Below, in pieces: positions 36,441 to 44,925 of a stretch of 64,000 nt of DNA. Positions within the stretch are counted from its first letter, which is position 1, and every line of letters starts with the position of its first letter. The position numbers and the translations under genes are program-made. Origin of the DNA: Rhodococcus sp. 06-235-1A (lineage in GTDB: Bacteria > Actinomycetota > Actinomycetes > Mycobacteriales > Mycobacteriaceae); the NCBI RefSeq assembly GCF_002258785.1, contig NZ_NOYI01000003.1, positions 62,001-126,000 on the forward strand. Direction: 5' to 3'. A model generated the notes under the pieces. It had not been told where the DNA came from and did no database searches. It saw nothing but the letters and a program-made list of their open reading frames with translations.

Positions 36441-36620
36441 TCAGTCCGAGACCTGCTCGCGCGCATCGTCACTGGTGACCGTCTCGGAATCGTCGGCGTC
36501 CTCGGAGGCATCGGCGGTGAGGTCGACCGTGTCCACGCCCTCGAGTGCCGTCAATTCCTGTTCGGCCTCCGCGATGAGACCCTTCGCGTTCTCTTCGATC
36601 TTCTTGACCCACTCGGCCAT
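36441..36620 (-). CDS. 59-residue acidic small protein, unknown
   Basis: ATG 36620 follows GAAGGG and encodes a protein starting MAEWVKKIEENAKGLIAEAE. The N-terminal half looks helical and amphipathic; the C-terminal half is strongly acidic (Asp, Glu, Ser, Thr). No family is recognised. Its stop lies 7 nt before the GHKL gene, so the proteins are probably made together and may interact. The longer frame upstream is antisense to the acetyltransferase and rejected. Confidence 0.55.
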   Translation of the reverse strand: MAEWVKKIEENAKGLIAEAEQELTALEGVDTVDLTADASEDADDSETVTSDDAREQVSD

Positions 36621-36689
36621 GACGGTCACACCCTTCGCTCGATCGTGTACCACCGGTCTACCAGATTTCTTCCCCCTAGGATCCACGGT

Positions 36690-37235
36690 GTGCGAACACG
36701 AACCTCGCGTCTCGATCTGGACGAGCCGGTCGACACGGATCTCGATGCGCTGTACGCGATCTGCAGCGACCCGCTGTCGTGGACTCACTTTCCGAGTCTG
36801 CGGCACACCGATCCCATCGCGACCGAACGGATGTTGCGAGACTGGGCGGAGCAATGGCGTCGAGATGGCTTGGGTACGTGGATCGTTCGCGAGCGCGGCA
36901 GCGACGCGGTCAGCGGCTACGGCGGGTGTTCCCTGCGCCGGAACACATTCTGGAATCTCGGCTACCGTCTACATCCCGATGCGCAGGGCAAGGGGTACGC
37001 CGCTGAGTTGTCCGAGACCGCCATCGAGAGCGCGTATCGGACGCGGGGCGACGTGCCGGTCGTGGCGTACCTGCTCGAACACAACGTCGCGTCGGCGAAG
37101 GTGGCCGAGCGCGCCGGATTGCAACTCGTCGCCCGTGGACCCGAAATCGACAACCCGAATCCGAACGCGATCCGCCTTGTCTATTCCGACCGGCCGTTGA
37201 GCGACGATCAGCTGGACTCGGTTCTGTCGGCGTGA
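36690..37235 (+). CDS. GNAT acetyltransferase (RimJ/RimL type)
   Basis: The 181-residue protein has the GNAT core: NLGYRLHPDAQGKGYAAEL (acetyl-CoA loop QGKGYA) and LEHNVASAKVAERAGLQL, the N-x-x-S-x-x-x-x-E-x-x-G signature of the RimJ/RimL branch. The substrate, protein N-terminus or small molecule, is not predictable. GTG 36690 is chosen because upstream frame overlaps the antisense small gene. Its last 28 bp overlap the 3' end of the sigma factor gene. Confidence 0.85.
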   Translation: MRTRTSRLDLDEPVDTDLDALYAICSDPLSWTHFPSLRHTDPIATERMLRDWAEQWRRDGLGTWIVRERGSDAVSGYGGCSLRRNTFWNLGYRLHPDAQGKGYAAELSETAIESAYRTRGDVPVVAYLLEHNVASAKVAERAGLQLVARGPEIDNPNPNAIRLVYSDRPLSDDQLDSVLSA

Positions 37236-38485
37236 GCGCCCCCGCTCACCTCTGCCAACCGGCGGCGCAGCAGTCGTTTCTCCGGTGCGGTTCGGGCGAC
37301 ATCGAGTGCCTGTCGGTAGTGAAGCGCGGCCTCGTCCAACCGGCCGAGTCGTTGCAGAAGATCGGCTTTCGCCATGGGATACGGGTGGTAGCGACGCAAC
37401 GACGCCTCGTCGGCAAGCGTGTCCAGCTCACACAGGCCGGCGGTGGGGCCGTCGCGCATCGCCACGGCGACCGCCCGATTCAGCGCAACGACCGCGCTCG
37501 GTGTCAACGTCATGAGTACGTCGTAGAGGGCAACGATCTGCGGCCAGTCCGTGCCGTCCGAGTCGGGTGATTCGTCGTGCAGCGCAGCAATGGCCGCCTG
37601 CACGCCGTAGGGGCCGGTCCGGCCGTCGCCGAGGGCCGCCGTCACGAGTTCCGTCCCTTCGGCGATGAACTCGGCGTTCCAGAGTCCACGGTCTTGATCT
37701 GCCAACAGCACGATCCCGCCGTCCGGTCCGGTCCTGGCGTCGCGTCTGGCCTCGATGAGCAGCATCAACGCCAGCAGGCCGGTCACTTCGGATTCGGTCG
37801 GTAGTGCGGTGTGGAGAAGTCGTCCCATGCCGATGGCTTCGGTGGTGAGATCGATTCGCCCGACGCTCTCACCTGACGTCGCCGAGTAGCCCTCGGTGAA
37901 AATCGAATAGACGACCTCGAGCACCATCGGCACTCTGCCCGCCAACTCGTCCGGGCCCGGAACGCGGAACGGAACTCGCGCGACCCGAATCTTGTTCTTG
38001 GCCCGCACTATTCGCTGCGCTGCCGTGGCAGGAGGGATGAGCAACGCGCGGGCGACCTCGGCGGTGGTGAGACCGGCCAGGCATCGAAGCGTCAACGCGA
38101 GACGGTCGACTGCGGCAAGCGCCGGGTGCGCGCACGTGAAGAACAGCTGCAGTCGATCGTCTGGCAGATTGTCGTCGAGTGTGTTCGGTGGGTGGGGTTC
38201 GCTCCGATCCGAATCGGCCTGCAGCACTCCGACCTTCGCTGCGAGTGTCTGATCGCGTCGCAGACGATCGACGGCCTTTCGGCGTGCAGTGGTGAGCAAC
38301 CAGGCTCCGGGCCTCGCCGGGATGCCATCGACCGGCCAGTGTTCCAGGGCCGACTCGATGGCATCCGAGGTCACTTCCTCGGCGAGGTCGAGGTCGCGGT
38401 ACCGCTGGACCAGCGACGCGAGCAGCACCGAGCGCTCGGCCCGGAAGACCGATTCGATCGATCGATGCACTGCGGATTCGGTCAC
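37208..38485 (-). CDS. ECF42-type RNA polymerase sigma factor with C-terminal TPR-like domain
   Basis: The 425-residue protein has sigma region 2 (residues about 10-75; LAEEVTSDAIESALEHWP, RRKAVDRLRRD), region 4 (LTLRCLAGLTTAEVARALLIPPATAAQRI) and a long C-terminal extension of helical repeats (ALNRAVAVAMRDGP, LLQRLGRLDEAALHYRQAL). This matches ECF42, which has no anti-sigma factor and is encoded beside DGPF/YCII proteins, as here. GTG 38485 is 31 bp after the DGPF gene. Confidence 0.9.
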   Translation of the reverse strand: MTESAVHRSIESVFRAERSVLLASLVQRYRDLDLAEEVTSDAIESALEHWPVDGIPARPGAWLLTTARRKAVDRLRRDQTLAAKVGVLQADSDRSEPHPPNTLDDNLPDDRLQLFFTCAHPALAAVDRLALTLRCLAGLTTAEVARALLIPPATAAQRIVRAKNKIRVARVPFRVPGPDELAGRVPMVLEVVYSIFTEGYSATSGESVGRIDLTTEAIGMGRLLHTALPTESEVTGLLALMLLIEARRDARTGPDGGIVLLADQDRGLWNAEFIAEGTELVTAALGDGRTGPYGVQAAIAALHDESPDSDGTDWPQIVALYDVLMTLTPSAVVALNRAVAVAMRDGPTAGLCELDTLADEASLRRYHPYPMAKADLLQRLGRLDEAALHYRQALDVARTAPEKRLLRRRLAEVSGGAHADRTESS

Positions 38486-38516
38486 CGAAGAATTCCGACT
38501 GTCGGTTGTCGGCCGG

Positions 38517-38861
38517 TCAGAATTCTGCGAGCGGCCGCACGACGACGGTGCCGCCGTCCTTGGAGCCTGGGCATCGGGCGGCCCATTCCAGGGCCACGTC
38601 CAGGTCGGGGACATCGATCACGTCGTAGCCGCCCAATACTTCGTGTGACTCGGCGTACGGCCCGTCGGTGACGGTGCGTACTCCGGTGGTGGCGTCGACA
38701 CGCACAGCCGTGGCGGTGGTGAGGTCGGCCATCGCGTGACCGGAGACGAGGACTCCCGCCTCCTTCATCTCCTTCTCGAAGGTCATCCAGTCCTCGACAC
38801 TGCTGCAGCCCGGCGCTGCTCCTGGTGCGGTGTTTGCGTTGATCAAGAGGATGTACTTCAT
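38517..38861 (-). CDS. DGPF/YCII-domain protein, ECF42 partner
   Basis: The 114-residue protein begins MKYILLINANTAPGAAP and carries the family signature TDGPYAESHEVLGGYDVIDV. YCII-fold proteins of this kind are co-encoded with ECF42 sigma factors and are often their targets; their biochemical activity is unknown. ATG 38861 follows GGAGTC. The 185 bp upstream, before the fadE23 terminator, would hold the promoter. Confidence 0.9.
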   Translation of the reverse strand: MKYILLINANTAPGAAPGCSSVEDWMTFEKEMKEAGVLVSGHAMADLTTATAVRVDATTGVRTVTDGPYAESHEVLGGYDVIDVPDLDVALEWAARCPGSKDGGTVVVRPLAEF

Positions 38862-38971
38862 GGTGGACTCCTGGGTTCGGTACCTCGTTGTCGCGGCGCG
38901 AGTCGCCGTACACGATGACGACGGTCGAGAAACCACGATATCGACACCGGCGTCCGGAATTTCTTGCGCGC

Positions 38972-39011
38972 ACACGAAAAACGGCACCGGACCCAGGGTC
39001 CGATGCCGTTT
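38972..39011 (-). terminator. terminator after fadE23
   Basis: Arms at 38979-38993 and 38997-39011 pair over 15 positions with one G-U. On the minus strand they are followed by TTTTT, 35 bp after the fadE23 stop. Confidence 0.9.
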
Positions 39012-39046
39012 CACGGTTACTTCTCGGCTCGTCGACGAGCCAGGCA

Positions 39047-40267
39047 TCACTTCAGTTCTGCCGAGGACTTTCCGAGTACGCGACGAGCGACGATCAGCTG
39101 CTGGATCTGCTGTGTTCCCTCGAAGATGTCGAGAATCTTGGAGTCGCGGCTCCACTTCTCGAGTAGCGGGCGCTCGGAGTAGCCGTACGTGCCGGCCAAT
39201 TCCACTGCCTTGAGGGTGATGTCGACCGCCGACCGACCGGCCTTGGCCTTGGACATCGAGGCCTGCAGGGAGTTGGGCTCCTTGTTGTCGGCCATCCATG
39301 CTGCGCGCAGTGCGAGCAGATGTGCTGCTTCCCAGTCCGCTTCGAGGCGCAGGAACTCTGCGGCCGCCGCGTGCTGGTTGTAGGCAGGCGTTTCGTAGGA
39401 GATGTCGACTCCGGCGTCCACCAGGATGGATCGCAGTTCTTCGAGTGCCGCCCGAGCCACGCCGATGGCCATTCCAGCCACCAGGGGACGAGTGTTGTCG
39501 AAGGTCTGCATGACGCCGGCGAAGCCCTTTTCGACGTTCACCTCGGCAGTGCCGAGCAGGTTGTCCTTCGGGATACGGCAGTCCTCGAGCAGCAGGGCTG
39601 CGGTGTCGGACGCCTTGATGCCCAGCTTGTGTTCGAGGCGAGCAACCGACAGGCCCGGTGCGTCACGAGGGACGACGAACGACTTGATGGCCGCGCGGCC
39701 GAGAGACTTGTCGACCGTTGCCCATACGACGATGTGCGTGGAACGCTCACCGGCGGTGACGTAGATCTTCTCGCCGTTGAGTACCCACTCGTCGCCGTCG
39801 AGTACCGCGGTGGTGGTGACGGCAGCGGAGTCCGAGCCGAAGCTGGGCTCGGTGATGGCCATCGAGGCCCACACTTTGCCGAAGCGCTCGAGCTGCTCGT
39901 CGGTGGACACCGCTGCGATAGCCGAGTTGCCCAGGCCCTGGTAGGGGATCGACAGCGTCAGGCCGACGTCGCCCCAGCAGGTCTCGATCACGTTCACCAG
40001 AGCGGACATGTTGCCGCCGTTGGCGTTTGCAGTCTTGCTGGGCTTGGCCGACTCGCTGTCCTTCTCGCGACCGCCGGCGGCTCCGCCGATTTCGCCACCG
40101 GCGTCGGACATGCCTTCGACCATCGACGCCATGGTGTCGAGTTCCACCGGGTATTCGTGCTCGGCGAGGTCGTACTTGCGGGAAATGGGGCGGAAGATCT
40201 CGGCAGCGACCTGGTGAGCCTGATTCGCCTGCGCCCGAAGCTTCTTGGGAAGTTCAAGATTGATCAT
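39047..40267 (-). CDS. fadE23: acyl-CoA dehydrogenase FadE23-like
   Basis: The 406-residue flavoenzyme has standard ACAD motifs: MAITEPSFGSDSAAV, GEKIYVTAGERSTHIVVWA, and the catalytic-base motif ILDIFEGTQQIQQLIVARR. An inserted low-complexity stretch near residues 55-80 (GGEIGGAAGGREKDSES) is odd. The tandem partner and sizes match M. tuberculosis fadE24-fadE23 (Rv3139-Rv3140), probably a heteromeric dehydrogenase of unknown acyl substrate. ATG 40267 lies 44 bp after the fadE24 stop. Confidence 0.88.
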   Translation of the reverse strand: MINLELPKKLRAQANQAHQVAAEIFRPISRKYDLAEHEYPVELDTMASMVEGMSDAGGEIGGAAGGREKDSESAKPSKTANANGGNMSALVNVIETCWGDVGLTLSIPYQGLGNSAIAAVSTDEQLERFGKVWASMAITEPSFGSDSAAVTTTAVLDGDEWVLNGEKIYVTAGERSTHIVVWATVDKSLGRAAIKSFVVPRDAPGLSVARLEHKLGIKASDTAALLLEDCRIPKDNLLGTAEVNVEKGFAGVMQTFDNTRPLVAGMAIGVARAALEELRSILVDAGVDISYETPAYNQHAAAAEFLRLEADWEAAHLLALRAAWMADNKEPNSLQASMSKAKAGRSAVDITLKAVELAGTYGYSERPLLEKWSRDSKILDIFEGTQQIQQLIVARRVLGKSSAELK

Positions 40268-40311
40268 CGTGTATGTCCTTGGGTGAGTGCCATGGAATTC
40301 GGGGCGGCGAG

Positions 40312-41715
40312 CTAGATGAGAACGATGCCCTCGGCGACGCCGACGGACCGCAGATCGCGGTACCAACGCTCGACCGGGTGCTCCTTGGTGAAGCCGTGAC
40401 CGCCGAGCAGCTGCACGCCGTCGGAACCGATCTGCATGCCCTTCTCGGAGGCGAGCCGACGTGCGAGTGCCGATTCGCGAGTGAACGACAATCCCTGCTC
40501 GGCCCGCGATGCGCCGCGCAGCGTGACCAACCGCATGCCGTCGAGTTCGATGGCGATGTTGGCGACCATGAACGCCACTGCCTGCCGGTTGCTGATCGGC
40601 TCACCGAAGGCGACGCGATCGTTGACGTACGGAACGACGTAGTCGAGCACGGCCTGCCCGGTACCGACGGCAAGCGATGCCCAGCCGAGTCGCGCGAGGC
40701 CGATGGCGGCGCTGTACTCGGCGGCCCGCTGGTCCGCGTCGCCGTCACCGAGCAGCGCCGACTCGGGAACTGCGACGTCGGTCAGGATCAGGCGACCCAG
40801 GCCGGCAGCGCGCAGGCCCATGCTCGGATCGGCTTCGACGACGAGGCCCTTGGAGTCGGACTCGACGATGAAGAAGGCCGGACGGCCCTCGAGTTCTGCG
40901 GCGATGACGAACAGCTCGGAACTGCCTGCAGCAGGTACCAGGCTCTTGACGCCGTTGAGTTTGTAGCCGCTGGGGGAGCGGACGGCCTTGGTCTGCAACG
41001 CATACGGATCGAACAGTGCGCGGGGCTCGTTGACGACGACGGCAGCGTTCGGAACCTTCTCGCCGACGAAGGCCGGAAGGTAGGTCTTCTGCTGCGCGTC
41101 CGTACCCCACTGGGTGAGGGCGACGGCTACGCCCGAAGGGGCGAGGATGGGCAACGCCAGGCCCATGTCGCCATGGGCGAGCGCCTCGGCGACGAGGGAG
41201 TTGGTGACCGCGCCGCGCTCGGTGGCTGCGCCGTCCAGCTCTTCGGGAACGTTGATGAGAGTGATACCGAGCTCAGCGGAACGGCGGACCAGATCCTCCG
41301 GCGAGGAAGCGCTGTGGTCTGCATCGAACGCGGCCGGGCGGAGAATCTCCTCGGCGAACTCCTTGACCGTCTCGACGATCATGCGCTGCTCGTCGTCGGG
41401 CGTCAGGTCGAAGTAGCTCAGGTTCTTGGCGGCACCGTCGTCGAGACGCTTGGGCTTGCCGCCACCGGTGACCTTGGCGAACGTGCGATTGGCCGCACCG
41501 AGTGTCTTGAACCCGGTCTTGGTGCTCTCGTACGTCACCCGGTCGATGGTTTGGCGGAGGTTGTACTTCTCCGCCAGCTCGGATCCGGTGATGGCAGTCA
41601 GAACGCGCATGGCGGTTCCGATCGCATCCCTCTTGAACGGGTTGAGGCCAACCGCTGAAGTATCGCGAGGCACCTTGGGGGCCTTCGCGTCGACCACACT
41701 GTCTTGCTTGCTCAT
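40312..41715 (-). CDS. fadE24: acyl-CoA dehydrogenase FadE24-like
   Basis: The 467-residue protein has an ACAD core (YFDLTPDDEQRMIVETVKEF, GWASLAVGTGQAVLDY, GVQLLGGHGFTKEHPVERWYRD) behind a roughly 85-residue N-terminal extension. The length equals FadE24 (468). The C-terminus lacks the EGTxxIQ catalytic motif seen in its partner (it ends VAEGIVLI), so the pair may share one active site. ATG 41715 follows GGAAC. Tandem palindromes lie 41 bp upstream. Confidence 0.88.
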   Translation of the reverse strand: MSKQDSVVDAKAPKVPRDTSAVGLNPFKRDAIGTAMRVLTAITGSELAEKYNLRQTIDRVTYESTKTGFKTLGAANRTFAKVTGGGKPKRLDDGAAKNLSYFDLTPDDEQRMIVETVKEFAEEILRPAAFDADHSASSPEDLVRRSAELGITLINVPEELDGAATERGAVTNSLVAEALAHGDMGLALPILAPSGVAVALTQWGTDAQQKTYLPAFVGEKVPNAAVVVNEPRALFDPYALQTKAVRSPSGYKLNGVKSLVPAAGSSELFVIAAELEGRPAFFIVESDSKGLVVEADPSMGLRAAGLGRLILTDVAVPESALLGDGDADQRAAEYSAAIGLARLGWASLAVGTGQAVLDYVVPYVNDRVAFGEPISNRQAVAFMVANIAIELDGMRLVTLRGASRAEQGLSFTRESALARRLASEKGMQIGSDGVQLLGGHGFTKEHPVERWYRDLRSVGVAEGIVLI

Positions 41716-41755
41716 GATCACCAGTTCCTCGGCGTCGGGCACGGACTCCATAGAT

Positions 41756-41794
41756 CTTACTCCCGAGTAAGTTAGCTGTCTACTGTCGAGTAAG
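41756..41794. promoter_or_regulatory. tandem palindromic operators upstream of fadE24
   Basis: CTTACTC-CC-GAGTAAG (41756-41771) is a perfect palindrome. A second copy, matching it at 12 of 16 positions and with an intact GAGTAAG half, follows at 41779-41794, 23 bp on, about two helical turns. The form suits a TetR-family repressor of fatty-acid genes. Confidence 0.65.
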
Positions 41795-41864
41795 TTCACT
41801 CACGAAGTCGGGCGACGGCAGCGTGCATCACGCCAGGCGGGCCGCGATATGGCACGCTGATCCG

Positions 41865-42233
41865 GTGCATCCGATCGCCCAGGTTTTCGCCGCCCTCGCC
41901 GCGGCCCTTCACGCCGTCATCTTCGTCATGGAAAGCGTCGTGTGGTCCAAGCCCGCCGTGTGGTCGCGCTTCGGCGTCGCCAGTCAGCACGACGCCGACG
42001 TCGTCAAGCCGATGGCCTTCAATCAGGGCTTCTACAACCTGTTCCTGGGTATCGGCATCGTGGTCGGCCTCATCGTGGGCGGCTCAGCGGGCGACGCCAT
42101 CGTGTACTTCGCCTGTGCGAGCATCGTCGGCGCGGCACTCGTGCTCGCGACCGGCGGCGCGAAATATTTCCGAGCTGCATTCGTCCAGGGCGTCACTCCG
42201 CTGATCGCGCTGGTCGTGGCTGCAGTTGTGTAG
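41865..42233 (+). CDS. DUF1304 family membrane protein
   Basis: The 122-residue protein has four hydrophobic helices and the DUF1304 signature (ALHAVIFVMESVVW, then NQGFYNLFLGIGIVVG). The function is unknown. GTG 41865 (VHPIAQVFAALA) is preferred over the frame start at 41823, since the first helix begins there. It is divergent from fadE24 and may share the palindromic operator region. Confidence 0.8.
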   Translation: MHPIAQVFAALAAALHAVIFVMESVVWSKPAVWSRFGVASQHDADVVKPMAFNQGFYNLFLGIGIVVGLIVGGSAGDAIVYFACASIVGAALVLATGGAKYFRAAFVQGVTPLIALVVAAVV

Positions 42234-42240
42234 GCGGGGT

Positions 42241-43032
42241 TCAGGCGCCGGGGGACAGCTGCGCCAGGACCTCGTGGTGCAGTAGGCCGTTGGTGGCCAC
42301 GGCGCTGCCACCGTGTGGGCCTGCGCTGCCGTCGAGCGCGGTGAACTCGCCCCCGGCCTCGCGCACGAGGACGTCCAGTGCAGCCAGGTCCCACAGCGAG
42401 ACCTCCGGTTCGGCGGCAATGTCGACTGCCCCCTCCGCGACCAGACAGTACGAGAAGAAATCGCCGTAGCCGCGTACCCGCCACACGGTGTCGGTCAGAT
42501 CGAGGAACCGATCTCGGGTGCCGAGGTCGGCCCAGCCGGACAGACTGGAGAAGCTCAGGCTGGCCGACGACAGTGCGTCGACCTTCGATACGGCGATCGG
42601 ACGCGCAGTGCCGCCGTCCGACGCCATCCACGCTCCGAGATCGGTTGCGGCCCACCAACGTCGGTTCAAGGCAGGCGCGCTGACAACTCCGACCTGCGGG
42701 ATGCCGTCGTCGAGCAACGCGATCAGGGTTGCCCACACCGGGACGCCACGCACGAAGTTCTTGGTCCCGTCGATGGGATCCACCACCCACTGACGGCCGC
42801 TGAAGGTTGCGGTGCCGCCGAACTCCTCGCCCAGCAAGGCATCGCCGGAACGCTCCGAACCGAGCTCAGCTCGAATTTTCGTCTCCACGGCCAGATCGGC
42901 GTCACTCACCGGTGTGAGATCCGGCTTCGAGTCGACCGAGAGATCCAAGGCCAGAAATCGTCGACGGGTGATGGCGTCGGCCTCGTCGGCGAGCCTGAGG
43001 GCGAGGGCAAGATCGGCGGAGTAGTCGGTCAC
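42241..43032 (-). CDS. hisN: histidinol-phosphatase HisN (inositol monophosphatase family)
   Basis: The 263-residue enzyme has the metal-binding motifs of the IMPase superfamily: [20 protein letters not shown] and [16 protein letters not shown]. Together with the neighbouring fadE genes it matches Rv3137 (HisN), which removes phosphate from histidinol phosphate in histidine synthesis. A more general inositol phosphatase role cannot be excluded by sequence. It starts at GTG 43032 and converges on the DUF1304 gene. Confidence 0.88.
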   Translation of the reverse strand: MTDYSADLALALRLADEADAITRRRFLALDLSVDSKPDLTPVSDADLAVETKIRAELGSERSGDALLGEEFGGTATFSGRQWVVDPIDGTKNFVRGVPVWATLIALLDDGIPQVGVVSAPALNRRWWAATDLGAWMASDGGTARPIAVSKVDALSSASLSFSSLSGWADLGTRDRFLDLTDTVWRVRGYGDFFSYCLVAEGAVDIAAEPEVSLWDLAALDVLVREAGGEFTALDGSAGPHGGSAVATNGLLHHEVLAQLSPGA

Positions 43033-43091
43033 CGGAGAAGACTATCGCCGCGCACGGGCCTGCTCGTACGCGGCGATGTTCGTGGCCGGGC

Positions 43092-43583
43092 TTACCCGGT
43101 GACTTCGTTCAGCTTTCCGGTTGCGACGTCGAAGACGAAGCCTCGAATGGATTCGTGCTCGGTGACGAACGGGCTCTGCTCGATGCGTGCCAGCGATTGA
43201 CGAACATCGCGGTCCAGGTCGGAAAATGCTTCTGCTGCCCAGTTCGGCTTGACTCCGGTCTCGTCCTGGAGGTCGTTCTTGAACTCGTCGTCGGTGAAGG
43301 TGAGCATGCCGCAGTCGGTGTGGTGAATGAGGATGATCTCCTTCGTGCCGAGCAGACGCTGGCTGATCGCCAGCGACCTGATCTCGTCGTCGGTGATCAC
43401 ACCGCCCGCATTCCGGATGACGTGGGCTTCACCGTCGGCCAAACCGAGGATTCGATATACATCCAGCCGAGCGTCCATGCATGCCACAACTGCGACGTGC
43501 TTCGACGGCGGAAGGGGAAGGGGACCGTCGAACGTCGCGGCGTACGCCTTGTTGTTCTCGAGGTACTGGTCGGTGACGGTCAT
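43092..43583 (-). CDS. canA: beta-carbonic anhydrase
   Basis: This 163-residue zinc enzyme interconverts CO2 and bicarbonate. Ligands are Cys35, His88 and Cys91, with the Asp37/Arg39 pair (CMDARLD, HHTDCGM). Length and ligand numbering match M. tuberculosis Rv1284 exactly. The start is ATG 43583; the long upstream frame is not supported. A perfect 14-bp palindrome lies 48 bp upstream. Confidence 0.92.
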   Translation of the reverse strand: MTVTDQYLENNKAYAATFDGPLPLPPSKHVAVVACMDARLDVYRILGLADGEAHVIRNAGGVITDDEIRSLAISQRLLGTKEIILIHHTDCGMLTFTDDEFKNDLQDETGVKPNWAAEAFSDLDRDVRQSLARIEQSPFVTEHESIRGFVFDVATGKLNEVTG

Positions 43584-43630
43584 GCGACGCTCCTGTGTAC
43601 TGCGGTATGGCCGGCACCGGGCGGTGACAG

Positions 43631-43644
43631 GCATGTCGACATGC
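43631..43644. promoter_or_regulatory. 14-bp palindrome upstream of canA
   Basis: GCATGTCGACATGC is a perfect palindrome followed five bases later by a related ATGTCGAT. It lies in the canA promoter region and could be an operator; the regulator is unknown. Confidence 0.4.
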
Positions 43645-43807
43645 GAATATGTCGATGAGCCGAAAACTAACAGTCGACCGGTGGCCAGACGAGAGTTGAA
43701 ATCAGCACGGTTCGAACTCTCGACGCGAGTCCCCGTTCGCATCGTGTGGGACGGTGGGAATCGGGGGCGGTCGGGCATGGGTTCGCGTGCCGGTAACCTT
43801 GACTCTC

Positions 43808-44920
43808 GTGCATCCCGACGTTTCAGCAGACCTCGCCGAGCTCGACACCACTCTCTCCACCGTCGAGTCGGTTCTCGACGTCGAGGAATTGCGGCGACGC
43901 ATCGACGAACTCGAACATCAGGCGGCCTCGCCGGACCTGTGGAACGACCAGGAGCATGCGCAGCAGGTCACCAGTCAGCTCTCTCACGCGCAGGCCGAAC
44001 TGCGCCGCGTCGAAGAGCTTCGTCAGCGTCTGGAGGACATGCCTGTTCTGTACGAGCTCGCCGAGGGTGAAGAAGGGGAGGCGGCCGCGTCCGCCACCGC
44101 CGATGCCGACTCCGAGCGCGCATCTCTGCGTGAGGACATCGCAGCCATGGAAGTACGGACTCTGCTGTCGGGTGAGTACGACGCCCGCGACGCGCTGGTC
44201 AACATCCGGTCCGGCGCAGGCGGAATCGACGCTGCCGACTGGGCCGAGATGCTGATGCGCATGTACATTCGCTGGGCCGAGAAGCACGGCTACGGCGTCG
44301 AGGTCTACGACACGTCCTACGCCGAAGAAGCGGGCATCAAAAGCGCCACGTTCGCGGTCAAGGCGCCGTACACGTACGGCACGTTGTCAGTGGAACAGGG
44401 GACGCACCGGCTCGTGCGGATCAGCCCGTTCGACAACCAGGGTCGTCGCCAGACCTCCTTCGCCGAGGTGGAGGTGCTTCCGGTCGTCGAGACCACCGAC
44501 CACATCGAGATCCCCGAGAACGATATTCGCGTGGACGTGTACCGCTCGTCCGGGCCGGGTGGACAGTCGGTCAACACCACCGACTCCGCCGTCCGACTGA
44601 CGCACATTCCGACCGGCATCGTCGTGACCTGTCAGAACGAGAAGTCGCAGTTGCAGAACAAGGTCTCGGCCATGCGAGTGCTGCAGGCCAAGTTGCTCGA
44701 GGTCAAGCGTAAGGAAGAGCGCGCCGAGATGGACGCGCTCAAGGGCGACGGCGGCAGCTCCTGGGGCAACCAGATGCGCTCCTACGTGTTGCACCCGTAC
44801 CAGATGGTCAAGGATCTGCGTACCGAGTACGAGGTCAACAATCCGTCTACTGTTCTCGACGGAGACATCGACGGGTTTCTGGAATCGGGAATTCGATGGC
44901 GAATGCGGGGGGAGCAGTAG
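43808..44920 (+). CDS. prfB: peptide chain release factor 2
   Basis: RF2 recognises UGA and UAA stop codons. The 370-residue protein has the GGQ hydrolysis motif ([10 protein letters not shown]) and a codon-recognition region, [13 protein letters not shown]. There is no in-frame UGA and no programmed frameshift, as usual in actinobacteria. GTG 43808 ([13 protein letters not shown]) matches the family N-terminus. It begins the prfB-mscS-ftsEX-smpB group. Confidence 0.97.
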   Translation: MHPDVSADLAELDTTLSTVESVLDVEELRRRIDELEHQAASPDLWNDQEHAQQVTSQLSHAQAELRRVEELRQRLEDMPVLYELAEGEEGEAAASATADADSERASLREDIAAMEVRTLLSGEYDARDALVNIRSGAGGIDAADWAEMLMRMYIRWAEKHGYGVEVYDTSYAEEAGIKSATFAVKAPYTYGTLSVEQGTHRLVRISPFDNQGRRQTSFAEVEVLPVVETTDHIEIPENDIRVDVYRSSGPGGQSVNTTDSAVRLTHIPTGIVVTCQNEKSQLQNKVSAMRVLQAKLLEVKRKEERAEMDALKGDGGSSWGNQMRSYVLHPYQMVKDLRTEYEVNNPSTVLDGDIDGFLESGIRWRMRGEQ

Positions 44921-44925
44921 ACACG

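Noticed and set aside
43808..43900. Programmed +1 frameshift in prfB
   Set aside because: The frame is open from GTG to stop with no internal TGA; actinobacterial prfB normally lacks the frameshift.
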